From Halobacteriales archaeon SW_7_65_23 (lineage in GTDB: Archaea > Halobacteriota > Halobacteria > Halobacteriales > Haloarculaceae): a stretch of 49,343 nucleotides of DNA. The position numbers and the translations under genes are program-made. A model generated the notes under the pieces. It ran no database searches, was not told the DNA's origin, and worked only from the letters and a program-made list of their open reading frames with translations. How positions within the stretch are numbered: the first letter of the stretch is position 1; each line of letters begins with the position of its first letter. The stretch is taken from the NCBI GenBank assembly GCA_003022725.1, contig PXSQ01000030.1, positions 1-49,343 of the forward strand, written 5' to 3'. This document shows positions 26,983 to 35,429 of this stretch, one piece after another.

Positions 26983-28596
26983 CTACCGGAGTGCAGCGTC
27001 GACGGCGTCGGCCACACGCAGCGCGAGCGCCGCGATAGTGAGCGTCGGGTTCATCGCCCCGCCGGTCGGGAAGACGCTGCTGGACGCGATCCAGCAGTTC
27101 TCGAGGTCGTGGGTCCGGCAGGCGGGATCGACGACGCTGTCGGCGGGATCGGTGCCCATCCGCGTCGTTCCCATGTGGTGGTACGCCGGCCCCGTCTCGT
27201 CGGGGCCGACAGTCCAGGTGACCTCCGCGCCGAGTTCTTCCAGGATCGACCGCTGAATCTCGTTGGCCCGTTCGATCGTCCGCAGCGCGCGGTCGCCGAC
27301 GTGCCAGTGGACATCCGGCACCCGGTTGCCGCGGTCGTCGGTCCGCTCGGGAGCCAGTCCGACGTAGCTGTCCTCGCGGGGCAACTGCTCGACGAGGGCA
27401 CCGACGGCGACGTGGTTGCCGTACTCCGACCGGAGCCGCTCGAGCAGGTCGTCACCCCAGTCCTCGCCCGTCAGCGCCAGTTCGACCGGCGACGGCCCGG
27501 CGTAGTTGAAAAACTCCAGCTTGAACGGCCCGATATCCTCGCCGGCATCGTCGTAGAACTGGTGGGACTCGCTGGTCAGAAAGCCGACGTGGTTCTGGCG
27601 GGTCGGTTCGTCGAGTATCCCGCCGACGCCGGCGAACAGGTGGTCCATGAAGTACTTGCCGACCAGCCCGCTTTCGTTCGCCAGCCCGTCGGGGAACTGA
27701 TCGGAGTCGGACATGAACAGGAGTCGTGGTATCTCTACACCGCCGCAGGCGAGCACGAACGCGTCGGCCTCCTGGCGGTGCCTGGCGCCGTCCGGTGTGG
27801 TGTACGTTGCCGCCCGGATGCTGTCCGCATCGTGGGCCAGCTGTTCGACCCGCGCCCTGTCGATGACAGTCGCGCCCTGCTCCGCGGCGGATTCGACGTG
27901 GACGGTGGCGTCGTACTTCGCGCCCGACGGGCAGACGGGCTGGCAGGTCCCGTAGCCGACGCACTCGCTCCGGCCGTCGTAGGGCTCGGAGTTGCGCGCG
28001 TTCGGGACCGAGTGCATCGCGATGCCGAGTTCGTTGCAGGCCTCGGCGAACAGCGAGTCGCTGTATGACGGCCGAAATGCGGGCATCGGGTGGGGCTGCT
28101 CCCGCGGCGGTGCGAACGGGTTGTCGGCCCCGCCTGCCACGCCGAGTTCGCGCTCGGCCGCAACGTAGTAAGGGGGAAGGTCGGCGTAGTCGATCGGCCA
28201 ATCGGGACCGACGCCGCGCTCGGTGCCCGAGTTGAAATCGGCCTCGTGGAGTCGCATCACCATCCCCTGCCAGTGAAGCGTCGATCCGCCGATTCCCTTG
28301 ACTCGGGCGTGATTGAGGGGGTAGAACCACTCGCCGCTTGCGGCGTGGGCGTCGCGCTCACCACCCATTTCCCAGACGTCAGGCCGATCGTACGCCGGTC
28401 TGATTGCCCGCTCCTGGCGTTCCAGACGATCCGCCTCGTCGAACCGTGGCCCCGCCTCCAGCACCACGACCTCGTGTTCATCCGCGAGGCTGTCGGCGAC
28501 CAGCCCGCCTGCGGGCCCGGCCCCGATCACGCACACGTCGGCGTTGGGCACCGGTGACCGGTCACGCTCCTGTCCCCGGTTTGCGCTCTCCGTCAT
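26983..28596 (-). CDS. GMC family oxidoreductase
   Basis: DVCVIGAGPAGGLVADSLADEHEVVVLEAG; ARVKGIGGSTLHWQG; C-terminal GPAYHHMGTTRMGTDP...SSVFPTGGAMNPTLTIAALALRVAD; start ATG overlaps upstream stop. Confidence 0.93.
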   Translation of the reverse strand: MTESANRGQERDRSPVPNADVCVIGAGPAGGLVADSLADEHEVVVLEAGPRFDEADRLERQERAIRPAYDRPDVWEMGGERDAHAASGEWFYPLNHARVKGIGGSTLHWQGMVMRLHEADFNSGTERGVGPDWPIDYADLPPYYVAAERELGVAGGADNPFAPPREQPHPMPAFRPSYSDSLFAEACNELGIAMHSVPNARNSEPYDGRSECVGYGTCQPVCPSGAKYDATVHVESAAEQGATVIDRARVEQLAHDADSIRAATYTTPDGARHRQEADAFVLACGGVEIPRLLFMSDSDQFPDGLANESGLVGKYFMDHLFAGVGGILDEPTRQNHVGFLTSESHQFYDDAGEDIGPFKLEFFNYAGPSPVELALTGEDWGDDLLERLRSEYGNHVAVGALVEQLPREDSYVGLAPERTDDRGNRVPDVHWHVGDRALRTIERANEIQRSILEELGAEVTWTVGPDETGPAYHHMGTTRMGTDPADSVVDPACRTHDLENCWIASSSVFPTGGAMNPTLTIAALALRVADAVDAALR

Positions 28597-29132
28597 TGTG
28601 GCCCTCGCTGATACGTGTCGGTCCCCCCTGGGTGTCCCTGCGGGTTCTCGATCCCCACCAGTTCGCCGCCAGTCGGCGACGCGTACAGCGCCAGCAGGAG
28701 GTCGTTGACGAGGTAGTACCTGACGCGCTCGGCCACGGTCCCCTCGGGGTCCTCCTCGGCGGTATCCGTCCCCAGTTCCCGTAGCACCCGATCCCGCGTG
28801 TTGTCGTCCAGATTGACGTACTGCTCGCCGTGCCACTGCTGTGCGTGATCGTCCACCGTCGCGACTGCCTCACGAACGCCGTCACTGTGACCCTCCCGCG
28901 ACAGGCGCGCACTCAGAAACTCCGAGACGAACTCATCGACGCCCGTCACTGCCGAGGGGTACAGCACTTCCGCCACGGCGACCGCGACGGCTTCGACGTG
29001 GGCGTCGTCGGGGAGCTCGGCTTCGGGCGGGCCCTCGGACCCGGAGTCGCCGACCTGTGAGATGCCGACGGCTCCGGCGCCGATTCCCAGGGCGGCCAGC
29101 GCCGCGACCGCGTCCCGCCTCGACAGCTCCAT
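28593..29132 (-). CDS. Gluconate 2-dehydrogenase subunit 3 family protein
   Basis: MELSRRDAVAALAALGIGAGAVG twin-arginine-like N-terminus; VAEVLYPSAVTGVDEFV...GHPGGTDTYQRGPQ; overlaps the GMC gene (ATGA). Confidence 0.85.
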   Translation of the reverse strand: MELSRRDAVAALAALGIGAGAVGISQVGDSGSEGPPEAELPDDAHVEAVAVAVAEVLYPSAVTGVDEFVSEFLSARLSREGHSDGVREAVATVDDHAQQWHGEQYVNLDDNTRDRVLRELGTDTAEEDPEGTVAERVRYYLVNDLLLALYASPTGGELVGIENPQGHPGGTDTYQRGPQ

Positions 29133-29143
29133 TGTCGGCCGAG

Positions 29144-29159
29144 TTAGGCAAACCTAAAA
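29144..29159. promoter_or_regulatory. DtxR/Idr-type iron-responsive operator
   Basis: TTAGGCAAACCTAAAA, reverse complement TTTTAGGTTTGCCTAA identical to the core of the 26954 box; 11 nt upstream of the minus-strand start at 29132. Confidence 0.75.
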
Positions 29160-29283
29160 CTTATATCCGTCGGAGCGAGCCCGACCAGGTATGGAGAGTG
29201 GCGGAGGCGAGTCCAGGATCGCCGGCTACAGAGGCTGCTTCCGGATGAAAGATACTTACCCCGGGCTTGCCTATATATGATCG

Positions 29284-29853
29284 ATGGACCTGTTCCGATC
29301 GAACGAGCTGCTGGGGATCGCCGGGGAGACGCTGGATTTCATCCTGCGCGCCTCCGAAGACACTCACCCGAACGAGTACATGGGGTTTCTCCGCGCGACG
29401 GACGGGGCCCACCTCGACCTCGACAGGGACGGGCAGGTGATCACGGACGTGCTGGTCATCCCCGGAACGGAATCGAGCCCGACCAGCGCGACAGTCCAGG
29501 AGTTCATGCGGCCGAACAACGTCCAGTCCGTCGGGTCGGTCCACTCCCACCCCAGCGGCGTGCTCCGGCCGAGCAACGCCGATCTGGGCACGTTCGGCCA
29601 GGGCGACGTCCACATCATCGTCGGCGCCCCCTACGGCTGGACCGACTGGCAGGCGTTCGACAACGACGGCTCGCCGGTCGAGCTGGACGTGATCGACGTC
29701 GAACTCCCCGACGACGAGTTTTTCGAAGCCACCCGGGAGGCGCTGGGCGAGGATGTGCCGGCGACGGCCGATCTTGACGGCCGGGACACAGCACGAGAGG
29801 AACCGGACGAGCGGGAGAGAGGCGGCGGGTTCCTCTCGTGGCTGCTGCGCTGA
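29284..29853 (+). CDS. JAMM/MPN (Mov34/PAD-1) family metalloprotease-like protein
   Basis: NEYMGFLRA...SVGSVHSHPSGVLRPSNADLGTF (JAMM HSHP...S..D). Confidence 0.9.
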   Translation: MDLFRSNELLGIAGETLDFILRASEDTHPNEYMGFLRATDGAHLDLDRDGQVITDVLVIPGTESSPTSATVQEFMRPNNVQSVGSVHSHPSGVLRPSNADLGTFGQGDVHIIVGAPYGWTDWQAFDNDGSPVELDVIDVELPDDEFFEATREALGEDVPATADLDGRDTAREEPDERERGGGFLSWLLR

Positions 29854-29874
29854 GCGGCGGGCCCCACTGGGACG

Positions 29875-30406
29875 CTATTCGGCCGACTGGCCTTCTGACA
29901 TCTCCCGGTCGCGTTCGAGTTCGCGGTCGATCTCGTCTCTGACGTTCGCGAACGATTCGACTGTCAGGACGTTCCCCCCGCCGGGATCGACCACCACGAC
30001 TTCTTCACCCTCCTCGATCTCGCCGTCGACGCTCCGGGCCTGGTAGTAAGGGTTGAACCCGCCTTCGTTCACCTTGACCTCCCCACTCGTGGGGGTCACG
30101 CGCTCGGTCACCCGGCCCGTCTGCCCGCGGAGTGAGGAGGAGTCTTTGGTCTGTCCTTCGCCCGTTCCACCCCAGATGTCCATCCGGCGGTAGGCGAACA
30201 ACGTCGCTGCCGCCGAGGCGATCACGACGAAACACTGCGAGCGGACCTGTAACGGGGAGGAGGTACCCCACGAGGCCAGCCGCGAACAGGGCGACCCCGA
30301 CGACGAAGAAGTGGGCACCTGGTGCGAACGCCTCCGCGATGATCAGGCCTGCTCCCACGAGTACCAGAAACAGTGGAAGATTACCCAGCACGAGGTCCAG
30401 TACCAT
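29875..30406 (-). pseudogene. NfeD family membrane protein, single-base frameshift
   Basis: N-terminal TM part in ORF 30005-30406 and C-terminal OB-like part (GQTGRVTERVTPTSGEVKVNEGGFNPYYQARSVDGEIEEGEEVVVVDPGGGNVLTVE) in another frame; removing one T near 30230 restores AVFVVIASAAAT. Confidence 0.8.
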
Positions 30407-30510
30407 ACTGGAACTTACGATGGAGAACAGATAACAGTTCGGGGTTGATTTCTGCGGCGGCCCCCACAGCGTCTGTCATCCGTCCCGGCATCGCGTGGAT
30501 CTCACATCGA

Positions 30511-30726
30511 TTACCAGTAGGGGGTCCGTTTCCGCCGGCGCCAGGGTCGTCCGGCTGCCGCGAACGTGACGAGCGTGACCAGGACGATTCCCAGCGAGAG
30601 GGCGGCTGCGAACTGCCAGTCCGAGCCAGTAAACAGGTCGTTTTCCGTCAGGAAGTTCGCCAGGATGCCGCCGACCGCCCCCGCAACGAGCACGACTGCG
30701 AGGCCGCTTCCAATCCGGGTGAGCAT
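30511..30726 (-). CDS. Small membrane protein (2 TM), unknown function
   Basis: MLTRIGSGLAVVLVAGAVGGILANFLTENDLFTGSDWQFAAALSLGIVLVTLVTFAAAGRPWRRRKRTPYW. Confidence 0.7.
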   Translation of the reverse strand: MLTRIGSGLAVVLVAGAVGGILANFLTENDLFTGSDWQFAAALSLGIVLVTLVTFAAAGRPWRRRKRTPYW

Positions 30727-30788
30727 AGTGGGGCTATCGAACGCGAGGAATAATAAACGCCAAGGATCCAGGCAGCGGACGGGGAGGT

Positions 30789-31517
30789 ATGACTACAGTA
30801 GTGGTGCTGGCCGAGCCGCCGGTGGCGGGCGAGACGCTGCCGGAACTGCACGACGCGCTCTCGGCGGCGGGAGCCAACTCGCTGTACGCCGCGATGCTCG
30901 CCGACGTTTGCGAGACGCTCCAGCACGGTGAGGCCGAAGTGGTGGTCAATTATCCGCCCGTGGACGAGGTCCCGGACGGCGTCGACCCCGAGGAGGCGCT
31001 CCGGGACGTGCTCGACCCTGCCGTGCCATCACCGGAGGACCTGCGCTACGAGGTGCAGGTGGGCACGGGCACGGCGGCGCGGGTCGGCAACGCTGTGACG
31101 CACCTACTCGAAACCGAGGGCTCGGAGACGGCCGGCGTCGTCGCGCCTACGGCGCCGTTCCTGCGACGTGAGCACGTCGGCAGCGCGGCGATGAAACTCC
31201 GGTCGAGCGACGTGGTGGTCGGGCCGGCGACCGACGGCCGGATCACCTTCGCCGCGGTCCGCGAGCCGATCGACTTCACCGACGTGTTCGCGCCGCCGGC
31301 CGTCGAGACTGTGACGGATCGCGCCGTCGACGCGGGTCACGACGTCGACTTCCTGGCGCTCCTTCCGCGAGTCGAGCGACCGTCGGATCTCGCGACCGCT
31401 CTCCCGCTGTTGGGAGCCAGGCAGTCGGCCGGTCGCCTCGTCCCTGCCCGGACGGCCGGCGTTCTCGCCGACCTCGACGTGCCGACGGAGCTCCACTCGG
31501 AGACGGGGCCAGCCTGA
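30789..31517 (+). CDS. DUF2064-like / nucleotidyltransferase-fold hypothetical protein
   Basis: TTVVVLAEPPVAGETLPEL...VVAPTAPFLRREHVGSAAMKLRSSDVVVGPATDGRITFAAV. Confidence 0.65.
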   Translation: MTTVVVLAEPPVAGETLPELHDALSAAGANSLYAAMLADVCETLQHGEAEVVVNYPPVDEVPDGVDPEEALRDVLDPAVPSPEDLRYEVQVGTGTAARVGNAVTHLLETEGSETAGVVAPTAPFLRREHVGSAAMKLRSSDVVVGPATDGRITFAAVREPIDFTDVFAPPAVETVTDRAVDAGHDVDFLALLPRVERPSDLATALPLLGARQSAGRLVPARTAGVLADLDVPTELHSETGPA

Positions 31518-31528
31518 TCGGCCCCGTC
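31502..31528. terminator. Stem-loop overlapping the stop codon of the upstream gene
   Basis: GACGGGGCC-N9-GGCCCCGTC; stop TGA at 31515-31517 lies in the loop. Confidence 0.5.
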
Positions 31529-31530
31529 TC

Positions 31531-31565
31531 ATACTGGTGGCTGTACGTACGTGAAAACTCGAATT
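31531..31565 (-). mobile_element. Truncated end of the 110-bp MITE family
   Basis: ATACTGGTGGCTGTACGTACGTGAAAACTCGAATT matches the first 35 bp of the 15395 copy, then diverges. Confidence 0.75.
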
Positions 31566-31705
31566 CAAACTCCCGTTCACAGACCTGCCGAGTTTCCCAC
31601 ACGGACAGTTAAGTGACAGGCCGCCCTACGTCGATGTAGGAATCACTCGGAACGGAGCGGATTCCGAACCGTCCTCCGGATGTAGACGGAACCGAGAGCC
31701 GAGCG

Positions 31706-32308
31706 ATGACGGACGGGACACCCTGGAAGGGGATCGAGGCAGTACTGTTCGACCTCGACCACACGCTTGTGGAGTACAGACGGACGTCGGGCGAACTGCT
31801 CGCGGCGAGTTTCGAGGCGTGCGACCTCGAACCGCTGTTCCCCGTGGGAGCGTACTACGAGCGGTTCGACGACCTCCGGGAAGAGCACGACTCGATCGAG
31901 GCGCTCCGGGCGGCCTGTTTCGCGGAGTTGGCAGCCGAGCGCGGCCACGACCCGGACCTGGGACGGCAGGTGGCGGCTGCGTACTCGGAGATGCGCGACC
32001 AGACGAACGTCGCGTTCGTCGACGGGGCCCGGACGGTGCTGGTGTACGCCGGCGAGGAGGTGCCGGCGAAGCCGGCCATCGCCCCGTTCGAGCGCGCGCT
32101 GGATCGCCTCGACGCCGAGCCGGAGTCGACGATCCACGTCGGCGATTCGCTGTCCAGCGACGTCGCCGGCGCGAACGCCGCCGGGCTGCGCTCCGTCTGG
32201 CTGGCCGACACTGACAATCCGACCGGCGCTGACGGCGCTGCCGAACACGCGCCGGCACACCGGATCAACGCCATCGACGAGTTGCTTCCGCTGCTGGGCG
32301 TGGAGTAG
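31706..32308 (+). CDS. HAD family hydrolase with apparent internal deletion
   Basis: VLFDLDHTL (motif I), VPAKPAIAPFERAL (motif III), STIHVGDSLSSDVAGANAAGLRSVWL (motif IV) present; motif II segment missing between DGARTVL and VYAGEE. Confidence 0.8.
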   Translation: MTDGTPWKGIEAVLFDLDHTLVEYRRTSGELLAASFEACDLEPLFPVGAYYERFDDLREEHDSIEALRAACFAELAAERGHDPDLGRQVAAAYSEMRDQTNVAFVDGARTVLVYAGEEVPAKPAIAPFERALDRLDAEPESTIHVGDSLSSDVAGANAAGLRSVWLADTDNPTGADGAAEHAPAHRINAIDELLPLLGVE

Positions 32309-32389
32309 TCCCTTGCGTCCGCCGCAGCAGGGTGGCACACACTGCCGGTGTCACCGGGGATTTACTACGTCGGGTCGTAGGCACGGTCA

Positions 32390-33207
32390 GTGAAGGGGAA
32401 CATCCTCGAGACGATCGGCTCGCCGCTGGTCGAGGTCAGCTCCCCGGCGGGGACGACTATCGCCGCGAAAGTCGAGTCGTTCAACCCCGGCGGCTCGGCG
32501 AAGGACCGGCCGGCGCGAGCGATGGTCGAGGCGGCCGAAGCAGAGAGGGCGCTCGAACCCGGCGACACCATCGTCGAGGCCACGAGCGGCAACACCGGGA
32601 TCGGGCTGGCGATGGTCGGCGCCGCGAAAGGGTACGACGTCCGGCTGGTGATGCCGGAGGGCCGCTCCGCCGAGCGCCAGCAGATCATGCGGGCCTATGG
32701 CGCCGATCTAGAGCTGATCGACGGTACCATCAGCGACGCACGCGACCGCGTCCGGGACCTCGCTTCACAGTCGGATTACGTCGGGATGAAGCAGTTCGAG
32801 AACCCGGCCAACCCCGACTCGCACTACCGGGCGACCGGTCCCGAGATCCTCGACCAAATCGGCGACCGGACCGTCGACGCGCTCGTGGCCGGCATCGGCA
32901 CCGGCGGCACGATCAGCGGGGTTGGCAGGGGATGGGGCCGGGGTTCGTCAGCGAGAATCTCGACCGGGAGCTGCTCGACGGCGTCGAGACCGTCCCACTC
33001 CCGGAGGCGGAGGCGGAGTGTCGCCGCCTCGCCCGCGAGGAGGGGATCTTCGTCGGGCAGTCCTCCGGCGGGTCGAACCTCGCCGCCAAGCGCGTCGCCC
33101 GCCGCCTGCGCGACGACGGCGATGGCGAGGAGCCGTTCGTGATCACCGTCTTCTGGGACTCCGGCGAACGGTACGTCTCGACCGGGATGTTCGAGGATCC
33201 GGAGTGA
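32390..33207 (+). pseudogene. Cysteine synthase / PLP-dependent beta-replacement enzyme, internally deleted and frameshifted
   Basis: GTG-start frame gives ILETIGSPLVEV...ESFNPGGSAKDRPA...EATSGNTGIGLAM...GIGTGGTISGVGR; C-terminal GMGPGFVSENLDRELLDGVETVPLPEAEAECRRLAREEGIFVGQSSGGSNLAA continues in another frame after ~32930. Confidence 0.85.
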
Positions 33208-33338
33208 TTGGAAACGAGAGTCTCTGGAGCCAGCTGCTCGCGACGGCGATCCGTGGGCCGGCCACGGGGACGGAGCTGGCACTCGTCGGCTCCACCACGT
33301 CGACCTGGGACGCCTGGCTCGAACACTACCCAGGTTGA
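33204..33338 (+). pseudogene. Short fragment resembling a DUF3179 domain
   Basis: NESLWSQLLATAIRGPATGTELALVGSTTSTWDAWLEHYPG* resembles the LW..L...AI.GP..GT.L.......T.W..W...P pattern of DUF3179. Confidence 0.5.
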
Positions 33339-33382
33339 GTTAGGGGCAAAAATACTTGCACTGCCGGGACTGAGTACCGACA

Positions 33383-34198
33383 ATGGAAGGCAGCGAGGCG
33401 TCGGATGCCCGGACGGAGCTACTCCGGAGCAAGCGCAACGCGACCCGGTACCAGATCCTCGTCCAGATCGCGGAGCGCCAGCCGGCAGTGAGCCAGCAGG
33501 AGATCGCCGGGGCGATCGACATCACCGCCCAGGCGGTGAGCAACTACCTCCAGGAGCTGATCGAGGCGGGCCACGTCGAGAAACACGGCCGCGGCCGCTA
33601 CGAGATCACCAAGGAGGGCGTCGACTGGCTCATCTCCCGGACAGACAACCTCCGTTCGTTCGTCGACCACGTCTCCGAGGAGGTGATCGGCCAGGTCGAC
33701 GTCGAGAGCGCCATCGCGGCCGGCGGCGTGACCGAGGGCCAGCGCGTCTCCCTCGCGATGCGCAACGGATACCTGCACGCGCTCCCCAAAGAAGACACCG
33801 GCGCGACAGCCGTCGCGGTCACCGACGCCGCAACTGGGCAGGAAGTTGGCCTCACCGATTTCGAGGGCGTCGTCGACTACGACCTCGGGACGGTCACCGT
33901 GCTCTCGGTCCCGTCGATCCGCAACGGCGGGAGCGCTGCCGTCGAACCCGACGTCGTTGCGCGGTATACCGGCGACCAGGACTTGATCGCTGTCGCCGGC
34001 GCGGAGGCGCTCGCGGCCGCCCGCCGCTGCGAACTCGAGCCCGACGTCCGCTTTGGCACCCCGGAAGCGGTCCGCGAGGCCGCGACAAAAGGGCTCGACG
34101 TCCTCCTGCTGGTTGTGACCGGCCAGCTCTCCATACACACCGACACGCTCCGGGACGGCAACATCAGCTACGAAGTGATCGACGCAACTGACGAGTGA
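33383..34198 (+). CDS. MarR/HTH-type transcriptional regulator with C-terminal sensory region
   Basis: RNATRYQILVQIAERQPAVSQQEIAGAIDITAQAVSNYLQELIEAGHVEKHGRGRYEITKEG winged HTH. Confidence 0.85.
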   Translation: MEGSEASDARTELLRSKRNATRYQILVQIAERQPAVSQQEIAGAIDITAQAVSNYLQELIEAGHVEKHGRGRYEITKEGVDWLISRTDNLRSFVDHVSEEVIGQVDVESAIAAGGVTEGQRVSLAMRNGYLHALPKEDTGATAVAVTDAATGQEVGLTDFEGVVDYDLGTVTVLSVPSIRNGGSAAVEPDVVARYTGDQDLIAVAGAEALAAARRCELEPDVRFGTPEAVREAATKGLDVLLLVVTGQLSIHTDTLRDGNISYEVIDATDE

Positions 34199-34926
34199 TC
34201 GCGGCCATGACGCTCCAGTTCGGACCTGTCGGCGTGCCCGCGGCCACGCTCGCCGTCGCCGTTGCTCTTTCCCTCGACGGCATCTGGGGTGAACCCCCAG
34301 CGAGCGTCCACCCCGTCGCGCTTTTCGGTCGCCTCGTCGGTCGGGTCGATCGGCAGTACGCGCGACCGGGCCCCGCCGGGGTCGCGATCGCGGCCCTCCT
34401 GCCAGTGGGGTTCGCGGTTGCCCTCGCGGCGCCGACCGAGGCAGCCCTGGCGCTGCACCCGTTTGCCGGTGCGATCGTCGGGGGCACCGCGCTGTTCGTG
34501 ACGCTGAGCTTGCGGCTGCTCCTGTCGGAGGGGCAATCAGTGATCGGACTGACCGAGAGTGATCCCGTGGAGGCCCGGACTGCGATCAGATCGCTCGTCG
34601 GGCGGGACACTGCCGACCTCACGCCGGCGGAGCTCCGCAGCGGCGCCGTCGAGAGCCTTGCGGAGAACCTCGCCGACGGCCTGGTCGCGCCGCTGTTCGG
34701 GTTTCTGATCGGCGCGCTCGTCTCTCTCCCGGTCGCCGTCGCCGCCGCGGCCTGGATCAAGGGAGTAAACACGCTGGACTCGATGCTCGGCTACCCCATC
34801 AAACCGGTCGGGCGCGCGAGCGCACGCCTGGACGATGCCGTGATGTGGCTACCGGCGCGGGCGAGCGCACTGCTGCTCGCTCTCGCCGCCCGCACACCCA
34901 GCGCGCTTGCTCGGGCCTGTCGGTGA
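34195..34926 (+). CDS. cbiB: Adenosylcobinamide-phosphate synthase CbiB, C-terminally truncated
   Basis: LDGIWGEPPASVHPVALFGRLVG; SGAVESLAENLADGLVAPLFGFLI; KGVNTLDSMLGYPIKPVGRASARLDDAVMWLPAR; the usual NSGWPMA...LEKPGAY C-terminus is absent. Confidence 0.85.
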   Translation: MIAAMTLQFGPVGVPAATLAVAVALSLDGIWGEPPASVHPVALFGRLVGRVDRQYARPGPAGVAIAALLPVGFAVALAAPTEAALALHPFAGAIVGGTALFVTLSLRLLLSEGQSVIGLTESDPVEARTAIRSLVGRDTADLTPAELRSGAVESLAENLADGLVAPLFGFLIGALVSLPVAVAAAAWIKGVNTLDSMLGYPIKPVGRASARLDDAVMWLPARASALLLALAARTPSALARACR

Positions 34927-35429
34927 TGCGCGACACGACCGTCGGCGTCGGTGCTTTCCTCCTGATCACCCTCGCGGTCGCCGGACTCACGCTCGCGGGC
35001 CTCGCACTGGCCGGGGAGGTGTCGACGGCGAGCATTATCATTGAAGGGGGTTCCTTCGAAGGAATCGAATCTGCGGTCACAGCGCTCGGCGTCGTCGTCG
35101 CGGCGGAGGTCGGTGCCAAACTCGTGATGGTCCTCCTGGTGTGTGCCGGGACGGCGACCCACGAGGGGATGGCCGCAGAACTGCTGGGGGAGGCGGGTCC
35201 GCGGGACGCTGTCCTCCCGGCGCTGCTCGCGCTCCCTGCCGGTGCACTGACCTGGCCGCATCCGGCTGCGGCGGTCGCGCTGGCCGGCGCCCTCCTCGGG
35301 GCGGTCCCCGTCTGGCTCTGGTCGACACGGAATCTCGGTGGTCTGAGCGGTGACGTGATCGGCGCGAGCAACGAGATCGCCCGACTTGCCGGGCTCCACG
35401 CGGGGGTGATCGCATGGACGGTCTGGTGA
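34926..35429 (+). CDS. cobS: Adenosylcobinamide-GDP ribazoletransferase CobS, N-terminally truncated
   Basis: MRDTTVGVGAFLLITLAVAG... corresponds to the middle and C-terminus of CobS; upstream conserved GxxHLDGxxDxxD segment absent. Confidence 0.8.
   Translation: MRDTTVGVGAFLLITLAVAGLTLAGLALAGEVSTASIIIEGGSFEGIESAVTALGVVVAAEVGAKLVMVLLVCAGTATHEGMAAELLGEAGPRDAVLPALLALPAGALTWPHPAAAVALAGALLGAVPVWLWSTRNLGGLSGDVIGASNEIARLAGLHAGVIAWTVW

Noticed and set aside
33335-33355. GTTAGGGGCAAAAA as a fifth iron box
   Set aside because: No second half-site matching CCTAA; not palindromic
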